Below are positions 1 to 10,949 of a stretch of 64,000 nt of DNA, piece after piece. The notes beneath the pieces are model-generated. The model had not been told where the DNA came from and did no database searches. It was given only the letters and a program-made list of their open reading frames with translations. Positions within the stretch are counted from its first letter, which is position 1. Every line of letters begins with the position of its first letter. Source of the stretch: Ovis canadensis (Eukaryota; Chordata; Mammalia; Artiodactyla; Bovidae); the NCBI RefSeq assembly GCF_042477335.2, contig NC_091260.1, positions 54,641,001 to 54,705,000 on the forward strand, given 5' to 3'. The translations under genes and the position numbers were made by a program.

Positions 1-129
1 AGATGTTTGCACAGAGGGGTTTCTCACAGCACTGTTGGGATAGTAAACATTTAGAAATAAGGTAGGTGTCCTCATCATTACTGAACAGATTAAATTGTTT
101 GCTCATACTGTGAAATACAGTACAGCAAA

Positions 130-527
130 AAAGAATGTGATAGAAAAACAAATATTGTATATCAATGCATATATGTGGAATCTAAATGGCATATGTGATT
201 TTATTTGCAAAACTGAAATAGAGACACACACAGAGAACAAATGTTATGGACACCAAGGGGGAAGTCGGTGGGTGGGATGAATTGGGAGATTGGGATTGAC
301 ATATATATCCTATTGATACTATGTATAAAACAGATATCCAGTGAAAACCTACTGTATAGCTCAGAGAAACCTACTCAGTGCTCTGTGGTGACCTAAATGG
401 GAAGGAAATCCAAAAAAAGAGCGGATGTATGTATTGCTGATTCACTTTTCTGTACAGCAGAAACCAACTCAACATTCTAAAGCAACTATACACCAATAAA
501 AAGTAATTTAAAAAATAAAAAGAATGA
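130..527 (+). mobile_element. Ruminant L1 3' end
   Basis: Matches the 3' UTR of artiodactyl L1: ATGGAATCTAAATGGCATAT, then GGGATTGACATATATATCCT, CTACTGTATAGCTCAG and a tail CCAATAAAAAGTAATTTAAAAAATAAAAA. Non-coding. Confidence 0.75.
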
Positions 528-539
528 GATAGAGTTAAA

Positions 540-1220
540 CGCACTGATATGGGGAGATTCCGAAGACACACTGTTATGTGAAAAAAACAACACGCAGCAC
601 AACCCATACAACACAACCCTTTTACATGAATCTGTATAACATACGTGTATGTGTCACACATAAACGCATAAGATGGGGATGGAAGGATGGGGACCACACC
701 ACAGTCCTGGCTGATTTGGAGCAGAGATATGAAAATGGGGATGAAGAAGTTTGAATCTTTTATCATAAGAATGTGTTTGTTACTTGCGTAATTTTCGAAA
801 GATTGGTGCAGGCAATCTCCTAAAAACAAGAAGTACTAAACTCATTGAACTTCTTTGGCATCTGACTTCATCCCACCCACACCCGCTTTCGAGAGCTAAA
901 AAACAAGAGACAGTTTCTGAGGCAGCTACTCAAAATCAGCTGAGGTGACTTAACTAGCTTGTCTTTTTCGGTCCTGCCCTCACAGTTGGAGGGGTCTCAC
1001 CCTGTCTCTTGAGAGCTTATCCACTTTCTTCTCTTCCAGACTGCCTCATGAACCTGCTTGTGTTTCTCAGGCAGACTGCTCCTGGCCCTGGTGTCCACTG
1101 ATGACTTCACTTCCTGTTTAAAACATCCGGCCTGTAAAATTAGCGGAGGGTCAACTTTCACTAAATTACTTGTTGGGATGAGGAAGGCTGACAGAAGGTT
1201 CAGAGTTCTACTGGCAGTTA
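540..1220. other. Intergenic sequence with no recognised feature
   Basis: Moderate GC content and no repeat consensus that I can name. The open frames on either strand have no recognisable protein similarity. Confidence 0.5.
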
Positions 1221-1224
1221 GCAA

Positions 1225-1610
1225 TTCCTCTTGATTCTTGGCTTGGTTGATTTACCTCAGAAAGGGGGAAGTCCTGTGAATCTGAATCTGTACCAGACTC
1301 CACTCTAGAGCAGTTCCAGCCAGGAGAATCCTTCCTACCTGGTGTTTCAGTTCTCTGTTTCTCAAGAGTGGATGGTTCGTCTCTGCTCCACGTGGCATCA
1401 GCTGAGACGGCTCAGCTGAAGGCCAGAGTTCGCTTTCAGGACGCCTCACTCACATGGCTTGCAAACTGTGCTGCTAACTGGGAGCTCAGCCAGACACGTG
1501 GACCAGGGACCCCTGTTCTTTCTAGGGGACCTCTGAACAGTTTAGACCAATTTCCTCACAGTATGGCGGTTGATTCCAAGAACAATCACCCTTAGAGAAC
1601 AAAGCAGAAG
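1225..1610 (-). mobile_element. Probable MaLR/ERVL-type LTR remnant (antisense)
   Basis: Phrases such as CTCTGCTCCACGTGGCATCA, CTCACTCACATGGCTTGCAA and CTCACAGTATGGCGG follow the order seen in reversed mammalian-wide LTRs. Diverged and non-coding; the subfamily is uncertain. Confidence 0.5.
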
Positions 1611-1649
1611 TATGTATTGCTAGTGGTAAAAAAACAAAAACAAAAACAA

Positions 1650-1845
1650 AACCCCACCTGCCAATGCAGGAGGTGTAAGCGATAGTTTCAATCCCTGGCT
1701 AGGGAAGATCCCTTGCTGAGGGGCATGGCCACCCACTCCAGTGTTCTTGGCTCGGAAATCCCGTGGACAAAGGAGCCTAGAGGGCTACAGTCCATAGGGT
1801 TGCAAAGAGTCAGACACGACTGAAATGACTTAGCACACACACATT
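1650..1845 (+). mobile_element. Bov-tA SINE, 5' part degraded
   Basis: Begins within the tRNA-derived head (CACCTGCCAATGCAGGAGG) and continues through ACCCACTCCAGTGTTCTTGG to AGTCAGACACGACTGAAATG and a CA-rich tail. Confidence 0.85.
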
Positions 1846-1849
1846 AGTT

Positions 1850-2775
1850 GAGGCAGTCTCAAGTTCTACTCAGGTTTAAGAAGAGGAGCTATAGAGTCCC
1901 TCTCTTGACTGGGGGGGGCAGATGTAGGCCAGCTATTGGCCACGGCTTGGTTTTGAGAGGTAGCAGAGAAGAGCTGATGACTGGATCTGAAATATCAATA
2001 GAATATAATAGCAGTTAAGCAATGCAGAGACAGAGAAACTGATCTTCCCAGGTCTTCCTCAACCAGATCTTCTGTAATTGGTTGATAATAAAATTTCCAA
2101 AGCCTATTTCTTCTACAAATGCAATAATAATAATAATTAAAAACTAAAACCCAAACCTATCTAATCAAGCAACTGTTAAAAAAAAAAACCAAAGACCCCA
2201 ATTTCAATGTCAAATTTAGGATTATTTATTACTTTTTAAATTTTGATTTATCTGAACATCCCTTCCTTAAAAGAAGGAAATAGAGTTACTTACATCCCAC
2301 TACAAAGTAAAGTTTTACTGGGATTTTGAGTTAAAGAAGATGTAGTCAATATTAAGATTATTATGAACATTGCTAAATTACCTATTAAGATAACTTTCTT
2401 GCATTCTCAATTCATTTTGGTGGGAAGAAGTAATCTAGTCGAAGTCATCATTTCTATTTTGAGTAGGTTAACTTTTGGTAAAATTAGTGTTTTGTATCTG
2501 AATCTTGTTTCATATGGTCAGTATGCTTTATTCAGAAGAGCTTTCCCTGTTCAATTTATGTGGAATACTTTCTGAATTTTGTTTGTGAATTGATGGGAGG
2601 GGCTTTGTTGGGGAGAGGATAAGAGAGTAGCAACAAATATGAAAGAAATGTTGTGGTAAACCTCAGGAGGATATTGTAAAAACTGACACATGGTACTGAA
2701 GAGGTATCATGAGCTTCTAGAAAAGGGGCTACATAAATGCAAAATAATACCACAATTTTAACTTTTAAAACATGG
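1850..2775. other. AT-rich intergenic sequence
   Basis: No gene and no named repeat recognised. There is a GGGGGGGG run at 1911-1918 and an AAT-rich stretch at 2123-2140. Confidence 0.5.
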
Positions 2776-2779
2776 GTAG

Positions 2780-3100
2780 GAGGACTTCTCTGGAGCTCCA
2801 GTAGTTAAGAGTTTTTCTTGCAATGACAGAAGACATGGGTTCAATCCTTAGTTCAGGAAGATCCCATGTGCCTTGGAGCAGCTAAGCCCGTGAGCCACCA
2901 CTACTGAGCCTGTGCTCTCGAACCTGGAAGCCATAACCACCGAGCCTGCACACTTAAGAGCCCGTGCTCGGCAGCAAGAGAGGCCACCTCGGTAGAAGCC
3001 CTTGCCCCAGGAACAGGAGCCACCACTTGCCACAACTAAAGAAAGCCAGCGTGAAGCAACAAAGACCCAGCACAGTCAAAAATAACTAAGTAAAATTTAA
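2780..3100 (+). mobile_element. CHR-type tRNA-derived SINE
   Basis: Starts GGACTTCTCTGGAGCTCCAG, has the B-box-like GGGTTCAATCC, then the repeated 'GAGCC...' units, and ends GAAGCAACAAAGACCCAGCA followed by an AAATAACTAAGT tail. Artiodactyl-specific. Confidence 0.8.
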
Positions 3101-3104
3101 AAAG

Positions 3105-3345
3105 TAGATTCATGGTTGTCCAGGGCTAAGGGAGTGAGTTTGGGGGCAGAGGGGCATGACTGCTACGAATAGGTGCTTCTCTGGTTGAAGGTGATGAAAA
3201 AGTTCTAAAATGGATTGTGGTGATGGTTGTACAACTCTGTGAATACACTAAAAAACATGAATTTATATACAATTTAAATAGGTAAATTGTATATACATGA
3301 ATTATATCTCAATAGAGCTGACATTTTGAAAAAGTAAATCTAAAA
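3105..3345 (+). mobile_element. Old L1 3' end
   Basis: GATTCATGGTTGTCCAGGGC, TGGTGATGGTTGTACAACTC and AATTATATCTCAATAGAGCT are in the order of a mammalian L1 3' end in sense orientation. Confidence 0.75.
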
Positions 3346-3479
3346 TTGAATATATATAAAAGATACATGTATGCGTAGATTTTTTAAAAAGTGTTACGCT
3401 GCATAGAAAAACCTAATACGTCATCTACTTGTCACCACGGTGTCCTATTTTATCTCCTGCATCATGTACTACTACTTTT

Positions 3480-3900
3480 TGTTAATTTTGTCTGTATCTT
3501 TCCAGGGCTTTAACAATACACATATAAACAAAATATGAATATGTATTCTTTTGTTCTTCCCTTTCTTACAGGAAAGGCAGCATACTATGTAAACCTTTTT
3601 GCTATTTGTATTTTTCTCTATACAATGTATATCAGAGATCTTTTCTTTTTAGCACACAGAGCTTCCTCACTCATTTTCAGAGGATATGGTCTTCCATTGT
3701 GTGTTAATCACTCTCCCATTGAGGAACCATTTGATTATTATTTTCCAGTCTTTCACTTCTACGTTACAATGAACAACCACCTACATATGTCATTTCATAC
3801 ATGGTTTCACCATGCTTTTGCCTACATGTTATATTTCCAAATTAATTGGTGAAATGGTTTTATTGGTGTATTTTTAATGTTCCTTCATTATTAATAAAGT
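3480..3900 (-). mobile_element. Probable old L1 3' UTR fragment (antisense)
   Basis: Diverged sequence with GGCAGCATACTATGTAAACC, AGATCTTTTC, AGAGCTTCCTCACTCATTTT and TTACAATGAACAACC, the reversed order of an ancient L1 3' UTR. The 105-codon open frame here has no coding meaning. Confidence 0.55.
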
Positions 3901-4445
3901 TAGCTTTTTGTCATATTTAAGAGCCAACTCTATTTGTTTTTATGGGAATGATCTGTTAACCTGTTGTGCTCCTGTTTGCCATGTGTCTTGACTGTGATTT
4001 TTTTTTTCCATTCAGAAATGTTTGATTTTTATGGAATTGAATTTATTAATGTTTTCTTTCATGATTCTGGATTTTATGTGATAGTAAGAAAAGATTCTCC
4101 TTTTCAGTGTTACAAAAGAGTTCACCTACAGAGTGTTCATCTAAAACTACTATGGTTTATTTACTAAATGCTTAGAAGTATTTATCAAAATAAAAAGTTG
4201 AAAGAAAAAGGAAAACAACTAGCAATATTAAAATGGACATTTTTTAAGAATAAACCTAGCAACATTTCAGACTAACATGAAGATATATGGAGATAGTAGC
4301 TTATTTAAGCAAAGATCAATTAACTACTTTGGCAATAACAAACATTAAATGCCACTGAATCTTTAACCAGCTAAGAAATGCTCTGTATGTGAGGATAGAT
4401 AGTTTGTAGTAGCTCTCAGGTAAATATCTTGCAGGGATTTCAGTT
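3901..4445. other. AT-rich intergenic sequence
   Basis: Nothing recognised; no gene. Confidence 0.5.
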
Positions 4446-4449
4446 TTGA

Positions 4450-4862
4450 AATTCACACAAGTCTAGAAAGGAAAAGAGGTGGAGTCTATTGTCTCACTTG
4501 CTGCATCTGGGCTCACTTTTGATCAATAGAATGTGACAGAAATGATATTGTACAACATATGAGTTTTGTAGCTTCTCTGCCTCCTGGAACTCAGATTCCA
4601 CGTGAAGACTAGGCCAGCCTACTGGAGACTTACAGCCAGCACCAATTTCCACGGATGCAAGTGAGTCTGTGTTAAAACAACCAACCCACATCAGGCTGTA
4701 GTTTGACTCCAGCCATACAAGTAACCCCATGGGAGACCAGCAGAACAGCCTAGCTGAGGCCAGCCCAAATTGCTGACCCTCAGAATAATAAGCAAATAGT
4801 TGCTGTTTTAAGCCACTATTTGGGGGACATGGTTTGTTAAACAGCAATAAATAACTCATATA
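4450..4862 (+). mobile_element. MaLR (MLT1-like) LTR
   Basis: Ends with the typical LTR 3' region: CAGAATAATAAGCAAATAGT, TGTTTTAAGCCACTATTTGG and CAGCAATAAATAACTC. Diverged, non-coding; MLT1 subfamily not assigned. Confidence 0.6.
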
Positions 4863-5004
4863 AATGCCATTCTGAGGAGTAATGAAGAAAGAAAATAGAT
4901 AAAATACTGAAAGATAGGTTAGCGTTTCTGTATTAATTTGTTCAGTCACATACTCCATCTCTATGAAGAAAGGATTCAAGTCGGCTGTGCTGGGCAGACC
5001 CAAA

Positions 5005-5510
5005 GGTGATCTCCAGTGATCCCTGTTTACTGGTATTCATGTATTCATGTAATCCGGTCCTCCTGAGTTTGGGCTGAAACTAATGACTGTTTCTAACCAA
5101 CGGAATATGGCAAGAGTGTCAGGATGTCATTCCCACGACAAGGTTACATTCTATAAAACTGCATGATGCTGACAGATTCATACTAGGCATTCTCCTTGTC
5201 GGCTTGATGAAGTAAGCAGCCACACTGAAGAAGGCTATTCAGCAGGAAGTCACGTGCAGCCTCTGGGAGCCAAGGGTGGCCTTCAGCCAACAGCCAACGA
5301 CAAACAGAAGCCCTCAGTTCTACAGTCATCGGGAAATGAGTTCTGCCAGTAACCCAAGCAAACTTGGAAGGCAGTTCTTTCCCAATTGAGTCTTCAGATG
5401 AGAATGCAGCTCAGCTGACATCGTGATGGCCTCCCTCTAAGTCCCAGAGGAGACAATCCAGCTAAGCTGTGCCTGATGCCGGCCCCACAGAAACTGTGAG
5501 ATAATATTGA
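5005..5510 (+). mobile_element. Second MaLR (MLT1-like) LTR
   Basis: Shows CAACGGAATATGGCAAGAGT, CTCTGGGAGCCAAGGGTGGC, CCCACAGAAACTGTGAGATA, an order and wording typical of MLT1 LTRs. It lies in the same orientation as the LTR at 4450-4862. Confidence 0.6.
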
Positions 5511-6104
5511 AAGGTCTTCTATTTGTTCTACAGCACAGAAAGCTAATAGAGCTACTCAGGAAGCATCAGCATTCAATCCTTTGACCGGAAAGCAACCTTT
5601 GTTCCTAGAAGGAAAATTTGTGGTTTGTGGAAAGAGGGAGACCTTCTTTAGAAGGTCAGTTCTTCACAGCATTGTAAATCAACTATACTCCAATAATTTT
5701 TTTTCCCTAAGGGTCAGTTCTTTCTTATCACACTGTGATTTATTTAAAATCTTGGATAAGAAAGGCATTTATTTTCCTGGTTGACTCAGGGAACTAAGGA
5801 TAATTTATTCAGCAAAGGTGGGACAGAAAACACATTAAATTTGTATATGTGTATAAGGAAGTGTTTTATTAGGTATCAGTAAGTAAGCTATTCAGATTCC
5901 ATTGAGCTGAGAAAAAGGGAAAATGTTTAGTGCAACAGAAGGTTTGAGGATTATAGTTGGAGTAGACACCTGAAACATTCTCTTCATGGGCAATAAGAAG
6001 CAACCTGTTATAGTGCCCATGTATGCAGCAGGATTGGTAAGTACAATGATGCTTTTACATGTATTTATTATTGTTGCATTTATTCTGTAAAATCATCTTA
6101 CATA

Positions 6105-6229
6105 GCTTGAAGTGATGGGACCATTAGGGTGATGTCATCTGCATATCTGAGGTTATTGATATTTCTCCTGGCAATCTTGATTCCAGCTTGTGCTTCATTC
6201 AGCCCAGCATTTCACATGATGTACTCTAC
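6105..6229 (-). mobile_element. BovB LINE fragment with reverse-transcriptase YADD motif (part 1)
   Basis: On the - strand it reads EAQAGIKIARRNINNLRYADD, the catalytic YADD motif of the RTE-class BovB reverse transcriptase. The frame then jumps to sequence from the GPITSW region, so there is an internal deletion. The element continues after a Bov-A2 SINE. BovB is known to have entered the ruminant lineage by horizontal transfer. Confidence 0.8.
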
Positions 6230-6508
6230 TGCTGCTGCTGCTGCTAAGTCGCTTCAGTCGTGTCCAACTCTGTGTGACCCCAGAGGTGGCAGCCCACCAG
6301 GCTCACCCGTCCCTGGGATTCTCCAGGCAAGAATACTGGAGTGGGTTGCCATTTCCTTCTCCAGTGCATGAAAGTGAAAAGTGGAAGTGAAGTTGCTCAG
6401 TTGTATCTGACTCTTGGCGACCCCATGAACTGTAGCCTACTGGGCTCCTCTGTCCATGGGATTTGCCAGGCAAGAGTACTGGAGTGGATTGCCATTGCCT
6501 TCTCCGAC
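6230..6508 (-). mobile_element. Bov-A2 dimeric SINE
   Basis: Two Bov-A monomers in reverse, opened by a CTG run and GCTAAGTCGCTTCAGTCGTG. Flanked by 9-base target duplications GTACTCTAC at 6221-6229 and 6509-6517, so it was inserted into the BovB. Confidence 0.9.
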
Positions 6509-6517
6509 GTACTCTAC

Positions 6518-6975
6518 AAGGAATTTAAATAAGTAGGGTGACAATATACAGCCTTGACATACTCCTTTTGCAATTTTGAATCAGTCCATTTTTCCATGTC
6601 TGGTTCTAACTGTTGCTTCTTGGCCTGCATACAGGTTTCTCAGAAGACAGGTAAGGTGGTCTGACATTTCCATCTCTTTAAGAATATTCCACAATTTGTT
6701 TTGATCTGCACAAACTCTTTAGCGTACTCAATGAAGCAGAAGTAGATGATTTTCTTGAATTTTCTTGCTTTTTCTATGATCCAACAGATGTTGGCAATTT
6801 CATCTCTGGTTCCTGTGCCTTTTCTAAATCCAGTTTGTATATCTGGAAGTTCTCAGTTCATGTACTGTTGAAGCCTAAGTTGGAAGGATTTTGAGCAGTA
6901 CCTTGCTTGCATGTGAAATGAGCATAATTATGTGGTAGTTAGAATATTCTTTGGCATTGCTCTTCTTTGGAATTG
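6518..6975 (-). mobile_element. BovB LINE fragment (part 2, reverse transcriptase)
   Basis: On the - strand the phrase LTCLLRNLYAGQEA is recoverable (near 6615-6660), which is the RTE reverse-transcriptase palm region, broken by stops and shifts. Continues the element of 6105-6229. Confidence 0.75.
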
Positions 6976-7197
6976 GGCTTCCCTGGTGGCTCAGGTGGTA
7001 AAGAACCTGACCGCAGTGCAGGAGACCAAGGTTCAATCCCTGGGTCAGGAAGATCCCCTGGAGAAGGGAATGGCAACCTACTCAGGTAGTCTTGCCTAGG
7101 GAATTCCATGGACAGAGGAACCTGGCAGCCTGAAGCCCACAAGGTCACGAAAAGTCAGATACAACTAAGTGACTAACACTTTCACTTATTTTTTTCT
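6976..7197 (+). mobile_element. Bov-tA SINE
   Basis: Complete head (GGGCTTCCCTGGTGGCTCAG) to tail (ACTAACACTTTCACTT). Near-perfect target duplication TTCTTTGG(A/G)ATT at 6964-6975 and 7198-7209, inside the BovB. Confidence 0.9.
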
Positions 7198-7685
7198 TTC
7201 TTTGGGATTGGAATGAAAACTGACCTTTTCCAGTCTATGGCCACTGCTGAGTTTTCCAAATTTGCTGGCATATTGAATGAAGCACTTTAACAGCATTATC
7301 TTTTAGGATTTGAAAAAGCTCAGCTGGAATTCCATCACCTTCGCTAACTTTGTTGGTAGTAGTTTCCTAAGGTCCACTTGACTTCACACTCCAGGATGTC
7401 TGGCACTATGTGAGTGACCACACCATCATGGTTATCCGGATCATTGAGATCTTTTTTGTACAATTCTTCTGTGTATTCTTGCCACCTCTTCTTAATCTTC
7501 TGCTTCTGTTAAGTCCTTACTGTTTCTGTCCTTTATTGTGTCCATCTTTGCATGAAATGTTCCCTTGGTATCTTTAATTTTCTTGAAGAGACCTCTAGTT
7601 TTTCCTATTCTATTATTTTCCTCTATTTCTTTGCATTGTTCACTTAAGGCTTTCTTATCTCTCCTTGCTATTCTTTGATTCCTTG
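7198..7685 (-). mobile_element. BovB LINE fragment (part 3)
   Basis: Continues the BovB reverse-strand sequence (AACTGACCTTTTCCAGTCTATGGC, ATCTTTTTTGTACAATTCTTCTG, TTGCATTGTTCACTTAAGGC). Non-coding through mutation. Confidence 0.75.
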
Positions 7686-7958
7686 CTGCTACTACTAAGT
7701 CACTTCAGTTGTGTCCGACTCTGTGCGACCTCATAGATGGCAGCCCACCAGTCTCCGCCATCCCTGGGATTCTCCAGGCAAGAACACTGGAGTGGGTTGC
7801 CATTTCCTTCTCCAGTGCATTAAAGTGAAAAGCGAAATTGAAGTTGCTCAGTTGTGTCCGACCCTCAGTGACCCCATGGACTGCAGCCTACCAGGCTCCT
7901 CCATCCATGAGATTTTCCAGGCAAGAGTACTGGAGTGGGGTGCCATTGCCTTCTCCGT
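7686..7958 (-). mobile_element. Bov-A2 dimeric SINE
   Basis: Reverse Bov-A dimer with a target duplication TGAT(T/C)CCTTG at 7676-7685 and 7959-7968. It is the third SINE to enter this BovB. Confidence 0.9.
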
Positions 7959-7969
7959 TGATCCCTTGA

Positions 7970-8355
7970 GAGTTTCTTAAACCACATAATCCTAGAATTT
8001 GTGTGACAGACTGTTACACAAAGAACTAAAAATATTTTTATAGTTTATCTAGTCTGTGTATTTCTTTGATGTTTATTTGTTTTCTTACTTGTAATCTTCA
8101 ATGAAGTAAACAAAAATAACTTGTTCTACATTTGTTTAAAATTTTAAATCCTCATCCAAATTTATTGGTTAAAATATGAGCTTATGTTTTATTATTTCAA
8201 AAGTATGTTTATTATTCATCACCAAAGAGCAAACCTTGTTCAAGACATTTTAACTGAAAAATTAAGAAGCCCCTATTACAAAAAGTACATTTTTTAAAAA
8301 TCCAAAAATATTTTTCTCAATAATGTATGGAACATGCTTGTAGCCAGACCTAATT
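7970..8355. other. AT-rich sequence without recognised feature
   Basis: No gene or named repeat seen between the BovB and the antisense L1. Confidence 0.5.
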
Positions 8356-8359
8356 CAAA

Positions 8360-9190
8360 GATCCCTACCTTTTGTTAATAACAGATTTATTGGAATATAA
8401 TCTATATACCACACAATTCATCCTTTTAAATTCTATAATTCAGTGGTTCTCAGTATTTTCACAGAATTGTGCAGCCATCACTATTAGTTTTAGAACATTC
8501 TCACCATCCCCCAAAGAAACTTTGGACCCATTTAACAGTCATTCCCCATGCCCTTCCAGTCTCCCCAGCCCTGGGCAATCACTAATCCACTCTCCATTTC
8601 TATAGATTTGCTCATTCTAGACATTTCCTATAAAGAGGACCGCACAGTATGTGATCTTTTGTAACTGGCTCCTTCAGATAGCATTAAGTCTTCAAAGTTT
8701 ATCCATGCTGTAGCATGTATCAGCACTTGCTTTTTGTTGCCTAATACTTCATGATGTACTTATACTACATTTTATTTATCAATATCAGTTGATGTATTTG
8801 GGTTGTTCCTACTTTTTTCCCCCTATTATTATGAATAATGGTGCTATGTATATTCACTTACAGGTTTTTGTGTAAAATATGTTTTCATTTATTTTGGGTA
8901 TATACGTAGACATGGAATTGCTGGGTCATATGGTAACTTGATGTTAAAACCTTTGTCAAATGGTTTTCCAAAGTGATGCACGATTTTATCTTATAACAAG
9001 TACTACTCGGGTTCCAGTTTTTCCACATTATAACACTTGTTAATATAGGTTGTTTTTTTTTTTTTAATTATAGCCATTCCAGGGGTGTGAAGTGGTATCT
9101 CATTACGGTTTTGATTTGCTCTTTCCTGATGATATTGAACATCTTTTCATTTGCTTATTGGCTATTCTTTTATCTTCTTTGGAAAGTATA
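8360..9190 (-). mobile_element. Old L1 fragment, left part (antisense)
   Basis: Contains the reverse complement of the well-known L1 ORF2 3' region, e.g. GGAATTGCTGGGTCATATGG at about 8916 and GTGTGAAGTGGTATCTCATT near 9086. It stops at the HMOX1 pseudogene and resumes after it at about 10955. Diverged; no open frame. Confidence 0.8.
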
Positions 9191-9191
9191 T

Positions 9192-10945
9192 TTTTTTCAA
9201 TCAGGTCATGTAGCTTATTATTTGGCATAAACGTTAGCAACCAAGGCCATGGTCCTGTTAAACATCTCCCTCCCCAGCCCTCACATTCCATCCCAACCCT
9301 GCTATAAAAACATAATAGAACACAACAAAATACCACAGTTCAGTCTGAGATGGGAACAAAAAGTGGCTCCAGCAAAAACAAGACAGAAACACAAGACACA
9401 ACATCTTTGAACAGTTAACAACAACTGCCATGGCCCACAGGGCAAGGGGTCAAAAGGAGACCTCAGACCTAGGCCATTCAGAGGTTCAGGACAGCTGTCC
9501 CTTCTGGCTACATCTTCTGGGCTCTGCTGCAGGAACAGGAAGGGGAGGCTGCTGAGGGGCTGGGCAGGACCCCTCCTCCCACTCTGAAGTTCAGGTCACT
9601 GACTGGAGTGCTTTTGGTTGGGGGAGATGTCGCAGGCTCCTCCCAGAGAGAGGGACGCAGGGAGACATCAGGGGCCCCAGCGGCTGCCCCTCCCCCGCCC
9701 CATGCCCACGGTGAGAAAGTTAGCTGAGCCCCTCCCCAGAAAGAGTTCATGGCCTCCAGGAGCCAGCACGCTTGTATTCGCATGGCATAAAGCCTCAAGT
9801 TGACCGTGGTCACCGGAAAGCTGACTTCGAGGACCCATCGCACAAGTGGCGCCTGGGAGTGGCTGGGCTGGGGCTTCCTCCTGGTCCACCTTGGTAGGAA
9901 TGGAGTCTTGCACCTTGCTGCCTGTTTGCCTGCGAAGGTCTGGTGTCCACAAATGGTCCTAGTCCTTGGCGTTGTGGGGTCAGCAGCCCCTGCAACCCCT
10001 TAAACAGCTGCATGTTGCATAGGAAGGTGGTCTTGGCCTCGTGCAGGACCCTCTGCTCCACCTCGGGGGTCCCCTTGAGTGTTCATGACGGAGCTGTACA
10101 ACTAGCTGCTTGAATTCGGTGGCGCTGGTGATGTTGGGGAAAGTGAAGAAGGCCAGACCCTCTGGAGCTGGGCAGGCCGAGGGCCTTCTGAGCGATCTTT
10201 TTGAGGACGTGGCACTCCAGACGGGTCGCCCAGGTAGCGGGTATAGGCATGGGCCACCAGCAGCTTGATCTCTTGGAGTCTCGGCACCGAGTGTTAGGTG
10301 GCCTGTGCATATGGGATGCCCTCCTGCCCGCGCACCCGTACTGGAAGGCCACGTCCTGTTCCAGGGTAGCCCTGCGGTGCACCTTTTCGGGGAGCTGAGG
10401 TGGGGCGTAGACTAGGTTCTCCTGGTTGTGTTCCATCTCCTCCTCCAGGGCCAAGGAGACGTGACACAGAGACGCCATCACCAGCTTATAGGCTTCTGGG
10501 GTCACCCTCGCCCTTCTGACAGCTCTTCATGAGCTCTGCATTCTCCTCCTGGGTGTGCACCTCCGGGGTGGCCTCCTTCATGTGTGTGCGTGCTAAGTCT
10601 CTTCAGCCGTGTCCAGCTCTTTGCCACCCTGTGACCTGTAGCCCGCCAGACTCCTCTGCTCATGGGATTCTCCAGGCAAGAATACTGGAGTGTGTTGCTT
10701 GTGCCCTCCTCCAGGGGATCTTCCCCAACCAGCGATGAACCCCATGTCTCTTAAGTCTCTTGCACTGGCAGGTGGGTTCTTTACCACCAGAGCCACCTGG
10801 GAAGCCCAGCCACCTTCAGGGCCTCTGCAAATCCTGGGGCATGCTGTTGGCCTACAGGTGCTCCTTCCTGTGGCTGCACTCGTCCCGGTTCTGGAACGGC
10901 TTCGAGGACTCTGGCTCTAACCACTCAGACGAAGGAGGCAGCAGG
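9192..10945 (-). pseudogene. Processed HMOX1 (heme oxygenase 1) pseudogene, split by a SINE
   Basis: Read on the - strand the DNA encodes, in order, intron-free pieces of heme oxygenase 1: SMPQDL near the start (10841), KEATPEVHTQEENAELMK (about 10535-10580), YKLVMASLCHVSLALEEE, RRATLEQDVAFQYG, LLVAHAYTRYLGD (active-site helix), [26 protein letters not shown] and the C-terminal membrane anchor [20 protein letters not shown]. The parent normally has introns, so this is a retrocopy; the 3' UTR and an A-run (T-run on + near 9191-9197, after AATAAG) are present. Decay: the first Met is lost (AAG), a stop follows at codon 4, there are several frameshifts, the heme-ligand region is missing or garbled, and the terminal stop is gone. 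A Bov-tA SINE interrupts it at 10581-10808. The flanks are antisense L1 on both sides, so the copy landed inside an L1. No heme oxygenase could be made. Confidence 0.9.
10581..10808 (-). mobile_element. Bov-tA SINE inside the HMOX1 pseudogene
   Basis: The element reads backwards (TCTCTTCAGCCGTGTCCAGC ... GTGGTTCTTTACCACCAGAGC), with the tRNA-derived head at the right end. It is flanked by a 10-base target duplication GCC(T/A)CCTTCA at 10571-10580 and 10809-10818, which lies in the pseudogene codons for Lys-Glu-Ala. It therefore jumped in after the HMOX1 copy was formed. Confidence 0.9.
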
Positions 10946-10949
10946 GCGA

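Noticed and set aside
371-829. A 152-codon open frame on the - strand
   Set aside because: Lies partly in an L1 3' UTR, has no recognisable domain and a composition typical of translated non-coding DNA.
4494-5003. A 169-codon open frame on the - strand
   Set aside because: It is the antisense of an MLT1-like LTR; no protein family recognised.
6976-7045. tRNA-like A and B boxes (several places, e.g. here, 12132, 31218, 54503)
   Set aside because: These are the tRNA-derived heads of Bov-tA SINEs and not tRNA genes; no cloverleaf with intact stems follows.
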